Assembly: GCA_945949045.1 (NCBI GenBank)
Contig: CAMFDG010000018.1
Coordinates: forward strand, 1-41,257
Length of the DNA stretch: 41,257 nt
Reading direction: 5' to 3'
DNA from: an uncultured Lachnospiraceae bacterium
GTDB lineage: Bacteria; Bacillota; Clostridia; Lachnospirales; Lachnospiraceae
In this document: piece after piece, positions 33,818 through 40,423 of the stretch
How positions within the stretch are numbered: the first letter of the stretch is position 1
Layout: each line of letters starts with the position of its first letter
Program-made: the position numbers and the translations under genes
Notes under the pieces: model-generated
The model's input: only the letters and a program-made list of their open reading frames with translations
The model's database searches: none
What the model was told of the DNA's origin: nothing

Positions 33818-33862
33818 CTATTCAGAACCCCCTCCCCATATATGAGGAGGGGGGCTGAATAG
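33818..33862. repeat. Structured intergenic repeat, compact copy
   Basis: CTATTCAG (33818-33825) and CTGAATAG (33855-33862) bracket a CCCCCTCC/GGAGGGGG stem with a CCATATATGA loop, making one long hairpin. The left 14 bases equal the left end of the long copy at 16790. It sits between the deacetylase and SH3 genes and could also work as a terminator, but no U run follows. Confidence 0.65.
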
Positions 33863-33896
33863 ACAATAAATAACATTTACAGGGGAGATACTAAGG

Positions 33897-34346
33897 ATGA
33901 AAAAAAGCCATAGAAAAGACGTAATTATTGCGAGGGTTATTTTTGCACTGATCTGTCTGCTGCTTATTGCAGCGATTGCTGCAGCAGTGGTCCACATCAG
34001 GGAGCGGTTTGTCCGAAATCATAAGAATACTCAGGAGACGCAGACGGAAAGCCAGATTTCGGAGAACGTTAATCCTGCGCTGCCGCCTGTTACAGAGAAT
34101 CCTGGGACAGAACAGTCGGAAGAAGAGGAATTTGTTCAGCTTTTATGGACGAGTACAACGGTAAATCTGCGTTCTGAGCCCAGTACAGATTCGGAGGTTC
34201 TGACGGTTCTTGCTGAAGGGGCCAGATTGGAGCTTCTCGGAGAGGAAGAGGGCTGGGTGAAGGTATCCTTTGCCGGTCAGGAGGGCTATGTGAGTACGGA
34301 TTATGTGACAGACACAGAGCCTCAGGAGCAGGAAGAAAATCAGTAA
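33897..34346 (+). CDS. SH3-domain (SH3b) membrane-anchored or secreted protein
   Basis: A 149-residue envelope protein. A basic N-terminus is followed by a hydrophobic segment (about 9-33) that is a signal anchor, a Glu/Gln/Thr-rich stalk (about 40-78) and one bacterial SH3 domain (about 80-138). The SH3 marks are TTVNLRSEPSTDSEVL, GARLELLGEEEGWVKVSFAGQEGYVSTDYV. Such domains bind peptidoglycan or cell-wall peptides. The C-terminus is acidic. AGGGGAGATACTAAGG precedes the ATG. It stands between the deacetylase and two proteins of unknown function, suggesting a cell-envelope theme for the region. Confidence 0.87.
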   Translation: MKKSHRKDVIIARVIFALICLLLIAAIAAAVVHIRERFVRNHKNTQETQTESQISENVNPALPPVTENPGTEQSEEEEFVQLLWTSTTVNLRSEPSTDSEVLTVLAEGARLELLGEEEGWVKVSFAGQEGYVSTDYVTDTEPQEQEENQ

Positions 34347-34394
34347 CCGAAGCTGGCAGGGCTGCATAATCTATACTGAATAACAGGTTGGAGT

Positions 34395-34886
34395 ATGCGC
34401 TTGGAAGATCAAAATGCATTTTACCCGAAGATGCCGTTTTATATGATGTATCCTGCCGGAAATGTGTATCTCACAGAAATGGAGTATGAGAAGGATTTGG
34501 ACCGGATGCAGTCTTATTTCCCGGCTGAGACGAAAAAAGTCATGGAGATTGTGGAGCAAAGACTGGATGAACTGGATTATGAGGGCAGCAGAATCTATGA
34601 TGAGGAACCGGATCGTCTTATGATGCAGGAAGAACTTGAGGAACTTTACCAGCAGGTAAAAAGTAAAATGGAGCCTGAAGCAGAGCCGCCGGAGGGCATG
34701 AGAGCACAGCAGAGTTATTTTGCCATGGTTCCGATGGCAATTTCAGGAGAACGACCACACGGACATCCGGAAAAAAGCTGTAGTGACAGCTGGCTCTGCA
34801 GTATGGTGGGAGTCCTTTTTGGCACTGGAATTTACAGGAGACGCTGCCATCATCGACGCTGTAGGAGATGGTACAGAGAAGGATAG
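34395..34886 (+). CDS. Small basic-tailed protein of unknown function
   Basis: A 163-residue protein. The first 105 residues are acidic and helical, with a MYPAGNVYL start region and a stretch like YEKDLDRMQSYFPAETKKVM; the tail (about 133-163) is a short hydrophobic patch followed by Arg/Cys/His-rich YRRRCHHRRCRRW. I have seen this architecture (helical body and Arg-Cys-Arg-Arg-Trp-type tail) as an uncharacterised family in Lachnospiraceae. Because the tail fits the family, the overlap with the frame of the next gene is coincidental and no frameshift is needed. The start is preceded by GGTTGGAG with very short spacing. It ends five bases before the next gene. Function unknown. Confidence 0.7.
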   Translation: MRLEDQNAFYPKMPFYMMYPAGNVYLTEMEYEKDLDRMQSYFPAETKKVMEIVEQRLDELDYEGSRIYDEEPDRLMMQEELEELYQQVKSKMEPEAEPPEGMRAQQSYFAMVPMAISGERPHGHPEKSCSDSWLCSMVGVLFGTGIYRRRCHHRRCRRWYREG

Positions 34887-34890
34887 TGAA

Positions 34891-37422
34891 ATGAACAGAA
34901 AAATTGTGAAACCAATTGTGCTGTCAGTGCTGTTTCTGGCAGCACTGATTGTATTTTGTATAACGACCAATCAGGATAATCAGGATCTTACAACCACCAT
35001 GAAGGAGGCAACTCTGCCGATCGTAAGATGCTATCAGGGGAATAACAGTGTTGCCCAGCTGCATGCTTATGTGAATAAAATGGACGTGCCATCAATGCGG
35101 GACAGTATTGTTCCGGTGGATGATGAACGGATTCTGCCTATTTCCATTTCCACCTTTGGAAGAAAGATTGACAGCCTACAGTATGAGATTCGAAGCCTGG
35201 ATGGCAGCCGCCTGGTGGCCAGAAACGAAATCTCTGATCTGGAGGAAAAAAGTCAGACCATCCGGGCACAGCTGGCGATCCAGAACCTGTTGGGTGAGGA
35301 TGAGGAATATGAACTGGTTCTGACGCTTATTTCCGGGAAAAAAGAACTGTACTATTACACCAGGCTGATCCAGACCACGGACTGCTATACGAAAGAGTGC
35401 ATGGATTTTGCGTTGCAGTTTCATGAATACACCTTTCGGGAGGATGCACAGCAGTTTATTTCAAAATATATGGATGCTGCCACCTCGGACGCCACCTCGC
35501 TGCAGTATGTTGATCTGGGAAGTACATTAAGACAGATTACCTGGGCGGATTTTGAACCGGAAAAAATCGGAAAGGCCAATGCTTCATTTAAAGAAATTAA
35601 TGATTCCTATAATGTCATTACGCTTCAATATGTGGTGACGGGAAAAGACAGTGAGGGAAATACAGCCTATTATAATATTGAGGAATATTATCGCCTGAGA
35701 ATGACGGATACCAGAATGTATGTACTCAATTTTGAGCGTACTATGAACCGTATTTTCCGGGGAGAGGATTCCTTTATCTCTGACAGTAACAGAATTCAGC
35801 TTGGGATTCGGGATCCCCGGATCGAGTATTCCATCAGTGAGGCCGGTGACGTGGTCGCCTTTGTACAGGAGGGAGAACTCTGGTGCTTTGACCGTGTGAA
35901 TCACAAGATCGTCCAGGTCTTCAGCTTCCGGGGAACGGAGGGAATCGATGAGAGAGAAAACTGGGATCAGCACGATATCAAGATTGCCCGTGTAGATGAG
36001 GCAGGCAGTGTGGATTTTGTTGTTTATGGGTACATGAACCGGGGAACCCATGAAGGGGAAGTGGGAACCGCCGTGTATCATTACGACGGAATTGTTCATA
36101 CTGTTGAGGAGGAAGTTTTCATCCCTTCTGAACAATCCTATGAAGTTTTAAAGGCACAGATGGGACAACTTTTATATGTGAATGAACAGGGCATTCTTTA
36201 TCTGATCATGGATCAGAATCTGTACCAGGTTGACCTGGGAACCCATAAGCCCAGAATTGTTGTCAAGAATCTGACGGAGAGCTGCTACGAGATATCAGAA
36301 TCCAACCAGTATTTTGCCTGGGTGGATTCTGAGGCGGAGTATGAAAGCACGTCACTTCACCTGATGGATTTGAATGATGGATCGGTTCAGGAGATTACGG
36401 AGGGGGAGAAATACTATTTACGACCGCTGGGCTTTATTGATGATGATTTTATATACGGAGCAGCTCAGAAGAAACAGGTGATCGTCACCACCGCAGGTAA
36501 TACGGTTTTTCCGATGGATTATCTGAAAATTATGGGTGCCAGGGAGAACTCAGGAAAAATCCTAAAGGAATATCGGCCTCAAAAGGGGAAAATCGAATCC
36601 ATCCAGGTGGAGGATTACACCGTTACGGTGCAGCTTGTAAGGAAGCGGGATGGGCGTTATCTCGCTTACGGAACGGATTCGATTATGAATCGTGAGGCGG
36701 ATACAAATGAAAAGATCTCAGTTGTTTCAACAGCCACGGATATCTGGGAAACACAGTACCAGCTCCTGCTGAGTGAACCGGCTGATGATGGGAAAATCAA
36801 AATGATTACTGCCAAGGAGGTCCTGCTGGAGACGCCGCGGACGCTTTCCCTGAATGATGGAAATAATCAGGAACTGTTTTATGTATATAAGAAGGGAGAT
36901 GTCATCCTTGCGACGGAGAGCATTTCAGATGCTATTGTATGTGCCAACGAAAATATGGGCATCGTTGTTGATGCCTCGCAGCAGTATATCTGGATGCGCG
37001 CCCGCAAATCCGCACAGAATGCGTTCTCAGGAATTCAGGCAGCAAAGGATGACCGCGGCTCTTCCAGCGTGGTGCAGTCGGTAAGCGCTTTGCTGCAATA
37101 TAAAGGAGCCGGAGTCTGCGTGAAAGATCTGACCGGTCGGGGAATGACACCGAAGAGCATAATGGAGCAGGAGCTTAAGGACTGCCTGGTTCTCGACATA
37201 TCCGGATGCACGGTGGAAGAAATCTTATTCTATGTCAGCAGCGGAAGTCCTGTGGTTGCTATGACGGGAACGGATTCTGCGGTGCTCGTGAATGGATACA
37301 CGGCAGAACGGATCTATTATTTTGACCCGGCATCAGAGTCCGTGAAATCCAAGAGCCTGAAGGAGGCAGATGAATGGTTTTCCGAGGCAGGTAACATTTA
37401 TTTTACCTATCTGGAACAGTGA
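34891..37422 (+). CDS. Large membrane-anchored extracellular protein of unknown function
   Basis: An 843-residue protein with one N-terminal membrane anchor (about 7-26) and an outer part of more than 800 residues. The middle (about 290-600) has many short beta segments with repeated Asp/Gly turns, such as VAFVQEGELWCFD and YLIMDQNLYQVDLG, suggesting a beta-propeller. The last 120 residues recall a papain-like C39 fold: SVSALLQYKGAGVCVKDL, LDISGCTVEEILFYVSSGSPVVAMTG and DSAVLVNGYTAERIYYFDP, but the usual catalytic Cys-His pair is not evident. The ATG at 34891 places the anchor first and follows GAGAAGGATAGTGA. An earlier in-frame start at 34720 lies within the previous gene. It follows that gene by four bases and is probably co-transcribed. 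Confidence 0.82.
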   Translation: MNRKIVKPIVLSVLFLAALIVFCITTNQDNQDLTTTMKEATLPIVRCYQGNNSVAQLHAYVNKMDVPSMRDSIVPVDDERILPISISTFGRKIDSLQYEIRSLDGSRLVARNEISDLEEKSQTIRAQLAIQNLLGEDEEYELVLTLISGKKELYYYTRLIQTTDCYTKECMDFALQFHEYTFREDAQQFISKYMDAATSDATSLQYVDLGSTLRQITWADFEPEKIGKANASFKEINDSYNVITLQYVVTGKDSEGNTAYYNIEEYYRLRMTDTRMYVLNFERTMNRIFRGEDSFISDSNRIQLGIRDPRIEYSISEAGDVVAFVQEGELWCFDRVNHKIVQVFSFRGTEGIDERENWDQHDIKIARVDEAGSVDFVVYGYMNRGTHEGEVGTAVYHYDGIVHTVEEEVFIPSEQSYEVLKAQMGQLLYVNEQGILYLIMDQNLYQVDLGTHKPRIVVKNLTESCYEISESNQYFAWVDSEAEYESTSLHLMDLNDGSVQEITEGEKYYLRPLGFIDDDFIYGAAQKKQVIVTTAGNTVFPMDYLKIMGARENSGKILKEYRPQKGKIESIQVEDYTVTVQLVRKRDGRYLAYGTDSIMNREADTNEKISVVSTATDIWETQYQLLLSEPADDGKIKMITAKEVLLETPRTLSLNDGNNQELFYVYKKGDVILATESISDAIVCANENMGIVVDASQQYIWMRARKSAQNAFSGIQAAKDDRGSSSVVQSVSALLQYKGAGVCVKDLTGRGMTPKSIMEQELKDCLVLDISGCTVEEILFYVSSGSPVVAMTGTDSAVLVNGYTAERIYYFDPASESVKSKSLKEADEWFSEAGNIYFTYLEQ

Positions 37423-37524
37423 TTTTACCTATGTTTTACCGTAATTTTCATTGTGAAATTGAACAATTCTGCGAAAAACCGAAGGTTTCCTTCGTTAAAG
37501 TTTAACAGAAATAAACTTCCTGTA

Positions 37525-37553
37525 TTGCATTTAAATTAGAAGTGATATATATT
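37525..37553 (+). promoter_or_regulatory. Promoter candidate for the HPr-like gene
   Basis: TTGCAT (37525-37530) and TATATT (37548-37553) are 17 bases apart, 39 bases before the ATG at 37592. Upstream, at 37480-37494, CGAAGG/CCTTCG forms a small hairpin that might end the preceding transcript. Confidence 0.45.
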
Positions 37554-37591
37554 TTTCTTGGATGTTATACAGAGTGGGAAAGGGAGAGCTT

Positions 37592-37846
37592 ATGAGTAAG
37601 AAAAAGGTAATTGTTTCTGATGTTTCCAAGGAACATGATAATCCAATTGCAGAGCTTGTTCAGGTTGCATGCAAATTTGACAGCAAGATTACTTTGGAGA
37701 GCGACAATCATAGTATTAATGCAAAGAGCATTATGGGAATCATGGCCTTTAATCCTTCGGAGGGAATGTCTGTGGACATTGTTACAGAAGGCGCCGATGA
37801 AGAGGAAGCACTTGATGCAATTGAGAAGTTTTTAGTATGTGAATAA
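37592..37846 (+). CDS. HPr-like phosphocarrier with altered active-site loop
   Basis: An 84-residue protein with the length and pattern of HPr, the PTS phosphocarrier that also serves catabolite control through Ser46 phosphorylation. Alignment by eye needs no gaps: His15 is kept but the usual His-Ala-Arg-Pro becomes His-Asp-Asn-Pro, so Arg17 is replaced by Asn and a negative charge is added. The following helix (IAELVQVACKFDSKI) and the regulatory Ser46 in NAKSIMGIM are conserved. ATG at 37592 follows AAAGGGAGAGCTT. It may be a phosphocarrier with changed kinetics or a mainly regulatory protein like Crh; the enzyme I gene is in this window at 13.5 kb. Confidence 0.88.
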   Translation: MSKKKVIVSDVSKEHDNPIAELVQVACKFDSKITLESDNHSINAKSIMGIMAFNPSEGMSVDIVTEGADEEEALDAIEKFLVCE

Positions 37847-37872
37847 TTTAAATGTCATTTAGGAGGCGTATT

Positions 37873-38376
37873 ATGGCAAGACCAAGAAAGAAAACAAATG
37901 CAGCTGTAAATTCTGCTGCAAAAACAACCGCAGCAAAGACTTCTGAGGTGAAGCCGGCAGCAAAGGCAGCAGAGGCAAAGGCAGCAGAGGTTAAGCCTGC
38001 AGTGAAGGAAGCTGTAAAGAAGGCTGAGGAGACCGTTGAGGCTGTTGCTAAGACAACGGAGTCCGCAGCAAAGAAGACTGCAGAGGCTGTTGAGACAAAG
38101 GCAGAGGAAGTAAAGACCGCTGTGAAGAAGGCTGTTAAGAAAGCTCCGGCTAAGAAGGAGAAGGAGCCTGCAAAGACAACCGTAACCTTACAGTTTGGTG
38201 ACAACGGAGAAGCAGATCTTGGATCTCTTGAGGATAAGATTAAGGCTCAGTTTGTTGCAGAGGGTCATAGAGCCGGATGCATTCGTAATCTTGATATATA
38301 TGTTAAGCCTGAGGATGGAAAGGCATATTATGTTGTGAACAACGGCAAATTTACAGGAAATGTAAATTTATTCTAA
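37873..38376 (+). CDS. DUF6465-like protein with Ala/Lys/Glu-rich N-terminus
   Basis: A 167-residue protein in two parts. The N-terminal 105 residues consist mostly of Ala, Lys, Glu, Val and Thr in irregular repeats (for example AAEVKPAVKEAVKKAEETVEAV), giving a long basic helix like histone-H1-type or amphipathic helical proteins. The C-terminal 62 residues form a compact domain with VTLQFGDNGEADLGSLEDKI, KAQFVAEGHRAG, LDIYVKPEDGKAYYVVN and final FTGNVNLF, which I recognise as DUF6465, common in Lachnospiraceae. AGGAGGCGTATT precedes the ATG at 37873. It follows the HPr-like gene by 26 bases and may share its transcript. Function unknown; nucleic-acid binding by the tail is a guess. Confidence 0.8.
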   Translation: MARPRKKTNAAVNSAAKTTAAKTSEVKPAAKAAEAKAAEVKPAVKEAVKKAEETVEAVAKTTESAAKKTAEAVETKAEEVKTAVKKAVKKAPAKKEKEPAKTTVTLQFGDNGEADLGSLEDKIKAQFVAEGHRAGCIRNLDIYVKPEDGKAYYVVNNGKFTGNVNLF

Positions 38377-38406
38377 TTTTTATTTGCAGATTGATCATAC
38401 GCAAAG

Positions 38407-38447
38407 AACCGCTGCGCGAGAAATTAGCTTCGCGTGGTGGTTTTTTT
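38407..38447 (+). terminator. Intrinsic terminator after the DUF6465-like gene
   Basis: AACCGCTGCGCGAG and CTTCGCGTGGTGGTT pair around AAATTAG, followed by a run of seven T. Confidence 0.85.
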
Positions 38448-38456
38448 ATGCAGAAT

Positions 38457-38486
38457 AAAAAAGAAGCCATGAATCACATGACTTCA
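38457..38486 (-). terminator. Intrinsic terminator of the tRNA operon (minus strand)
   Basis: On the minus strand GAAGTCATG and CATGGCTTC form a nine-pair stem around TGATT, followed by TTTTTTATT. It lies directly downstream of the tRNA-Gly gene and converges on the terminator at 38407-38447. Confidence 0.85.
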
Positions 38487-38495
38487 AAAAAATAG

Positions 38496-38566
38496 AGCGG
38501 GTGATGGGAATCGAACCCACGTATCCAGCTTGGAAGGCTGGTGTTCTACCATTGAACTACACCCGC
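38496..38566 (-). tRNA. tRNA-Gly (anticodon TCC)
   Basis: Cloverleaf on the minus strand: acceptor GCGGGTG pairs with CACCCGC, D arm GTTCAATGGTAGAAC, anticodon stem CCAGC/GCTGG with loop CTTCCAA (anticodon TCC), T arm GTGGG/CCCAT-type with TTCGATT loop. The 3' CCA is not encoded, so it must be added after transcription. Confidence 0.95.
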
Positions 38567-38573
38567 ATATTAA

Positions 38574-38646
<73 letters not shown>

Positions 38647-38692
38647 GGGATGATAATCCTGTTCGCGAACTCTCTTACGCGGAACATGGTTT

Positions 38693-38721
38693 ATTTTACC
38701 CGAAGAGGGTGCAGATGTCAA
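38693..38721 (-). promoter_or_regulatory. Strong sigma-A promoter of the tRNA operon
   Basis: On the minus strand TTGACA (38716-38721) and TAAAAT (38693-38698) are separated by exactly 17 bases. The perfect -35 box is as expected for stable RNA genes. The predicted start near 38686 gives a 40-base leader before tRNA-Phe. Confidence 0.78.
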
Positions 38722-38763
38722 GAATAATATGAAAATATTGTGGAAAAAACATACAAATTACGT

Positions 38764-38769
38764 TATAAT
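38764..38769 (+). promoter_or_regulatory. -10 element for the DUF6106-like/murI unit
   Basis: TATAAT at 38764-38769, 26 bases before the start codon. The best -35-like box, TTGTGG (38738-38743), is 20 bases away, which is long. Confidence 0.45.
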
Positions 38770-38795
38770 AGTGGTATTTCAGATAAAGGAGTAGA

Positions 38796-39305
38796 ATGAA
38801 TATGAAGGAAGTTTATGTGATAGTACCGGTAAAGAGGTCTGCAGGTACGATAGCTGCAGCTGTTCTCACCCTGGTGCTGGCGGTTATTTTTCTGCTGCTG
38901 ACCTGTGTGATGCCGGCAGCACTTCTGATCGGAATTATATTTGCGGTCATCTGGTATTTTCTTACCTTCCGTTCCTATAAGGAGTATGAGTATTCCTATT
39001 TTGATGGAGAGCTTCACTTTGCCCGGGTTATGAATAAGAGCAGGAGAAAGCAGCTTGGAAGCTATTCCATGGAGGATGTGGTTTTGATTGCGCCTTCAGG
39101 GGATCGGAGTGTGTACCGCTATGAGAATGACAATCAGGTGAAAGTGAAGGATTATTCTTCCCGCCAAAAGGAGCATAGCATCTACTGTGCAGTGATCCAA
39201 CAGGCAGGAAATACAACATTGATTAAATTTGAACCGGATTCCGATTATCTGGATGCGGTCGAGGTGAAATATAAACAGAAGGTGACACGAAGAAGTGAAC
39301 AATAA
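38796..39305 (+). CDS. DUF6106-like membrane protein
   Basis: A 169-residue protein with two close membrane segments (about 20-39 and 40-58) followed by a cytoplasmic or external soluble domain of about 105 residues. The soluble domain begins KEYEYSYFDGELHFARVMNKSRRKQLGSYSMEDV, a pattern I associate with DUF6106, an uncharacterised family common in Lachnospiraceae. AAAGGAG lies four bases from the ATG at 38796 and ten from another ATG at 38802; either could be used. Its 3' end overlaps the glutamate racemase gene by 11 bases, so the two are translationally coupled. Function unknown; the partner suggests an envelope link. Confidence 0.75.
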   Translation: MNMKEVYVIVPVKRSAGTIAAAVLTLVLAVIFLLLTCVMPAALLIGIIFAVIWYFLTFRSYKEYEYSYFDGELHFARVMNKSRRKQLGSYSMEDVVLIAPSGDRSVYRYENDNQVKVKDYSSRQKEHSIYCAVIQQAGNTTLIKFEPDSDYLDAVEVKYKQKVTRRSEQ

Positions 39306-40080
39306 TTTACACAAAGAACAGCCAATTGCGGTGTTTGATTCCGGGGTTGGAGGAGTCAGTGTCCTCAGGGAACTGATTAAGATCATGCCGAGTGAGGACT
39401 ATATTTATATGGGAGATTCGAAGAACGCTCCCTATGGGACAAGGCCTAAGGAGGAGGTAAGAAAACTTACCATAGCCTGTGCAGAGAATCTTTTTTCCCA
39501 GGGGGCGAAAGGACTGGTGGTTGCCTGTAATACGGCTACCAGTGCAGCGGTCCGGGTCCTTAGGGAAACTTACCCGCAGATTCCTATCGTGGGGATCGAA
39601 CCGGCGGTAAAGCCTGCAGTACTATGTATGGAATATCCGAGGGTTCTTGTGATGGCCACGCCTATGACGATCCGGGAGGAAAAATTTCATCATTTGATGG
39701 AACGCTATGAGAACGAAGCGGAAATCATCCCGCTTCCCTGTCCGGGACTTATGGATTTTATCGAGCGGGGAGATCTGGATGGAGAGGATCTCCACAGCTA
39801 TTTGAAGGATCTGTTGTATTCCTATAGTGACAATCAGGTGGATGCGGCAGTACTCGGATGTACCCATTATCCCTTTGTGAAACGTCAGATTCAGAGGGTG
39901 CTTGGAGACCGGGTGAAAATTTTTGATGGCGGTGAGGGAACCGCCAGGGAAATGCGGCGCAGGCTGGGCGAGAAGGGACTCCTGCAAAGCTCAGACAGAC
40001 ACGGCGTCATTAAGTTTGAGAACAGTCTGACCGATTCGGGAAGGATCGAACTTTGCCGCAGGCTCCTGGCATTGCCCTAA
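39295..40080 (+). CDS. murI: Glutamate racemase
   Basis: A 261-residue cytoplasmic enzyme making D-glutamate for peptidoglycan. The two catalytic cysteines are Cys78 in VVACNTATSAA and Cys189 in VLGCTHYPF. The N-terminal IAVFDSGVGGVSVL with Asp15 and YMGDSKNAPYGTRP are family hallmarks. GTG at 39295 is used as start: it gives a 9-residue lead before the conserved strand and sits in the 11-base overlap with the previous gene, without a strong ribosome binding site, consistent with coupling. Length is normal. A terminator lies about 170 bases downstream. Confidence 0.96.
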   Translation: MNNNLHKEQPIAVFDSGVGGVSVLRELIKIMPSEDYIYMGDSKNAPYGTRPKEEVRKLTIACAENLFSQGAKGLVVACNTATSAAVRVLRETYPQIPIVGIEPAVKPAVLCMEYPRVLVMATPMTIREEKFHHLMERYENEAEIIPLPCPGLMDFIERGDLDGEDLHSYLKDLLYSYSDNQVDAAVLGCTHYPFVKRQIQRVLGDRVKIFDGGEGTAREMRRRLGEKGLLQSSDRHGVIKFENSLTDSGRIELCRRLLALP

Positions 40081-40423
40081 ATATTAAGCAATTCTAAATT
40101 TTTTTGATGGGAATTTTAGAAATGTTTTTGAAAAAGGACATAATATGGACACAATTTGTGCATATACTATATCTTGTAAACGGAAAACATTCCTTTACAT
40201 TATTCCCTTTTTATTTAATAAACATTTTCATAACTAAACTCCTCGAAAGGAAGCCAGCCCGTATGGGTTGGCTTCTTTTCACTGCAAGTATATTCACATA
40301 TGACTTTGAAATACAATTATGACCAAAAAATACCAAATACTTTGTTAAAATTCTAACAAATAGCAGGTATCTTTTTTGAAAAGCAGGGTGTAAAATAGAC
40401 ACAGAAAAAAGGAGGTAGTTGTT
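40081..40423. other. AT-rich intergenic region after murI
   Basis: No gene is supported in these 343 bases. They hold a weak TTCTAAA/TTTAGAA hairpin (40092-40121), a long AT-rich stretch, the terminator at 40249-40278, and a TTTGTTA/TAACAAA dyad (40341-40360) that may be an operator. AAAAAAGGAGG just before 40424 is the ribosome binding site of the next gene. A 72-codon open frame across the terminator is judged spurious. Confidence 0.5.
40249..40278 (+). terminator. Intrinsic terminator in the murI-antiporter gap
   Basis: GAAGCCAGCCC (40249-40259) and GGGTTGGCTTC (40264-40274) pair (one G-U pair) around GTAT, followed by TTTTC. Confidence 0.82.

Noticed and set aside
34720-34886. Overlap of the 163-residue protein frame with an extended frame of the 843-residue protein, looking like a frameshifted single gene
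   Set aside because: The first protein's Arg/Cys-rich tail fits an uncharacterised family end, and the second protein has a good start with its membrane anchor at 34891, so two separate genes explain the data better.
37480-37494. CGAAGG/CCTTCG hairpin as terminator of the 843-residue protein gene
   Set aside because: Six pairs only, with a poor U tract on the plus strand; the better U tract is on the minus strand, where there is no gene.
37873-38200. The Ala/Lys/Glu-rich coding stretch as a tandem DNA repeat or CRISPR-like array
   Set aside because: The repetition is at the amino-acid level with varied codons and no fixed repeat unit or spacers; no CRISPR array is seen anywhere in the window.
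40104-40322. 72-codon open frame after murI
   Set aside because: It crosses an intrinsic terminator, has AT-driven composition and no good ribosome binding site.
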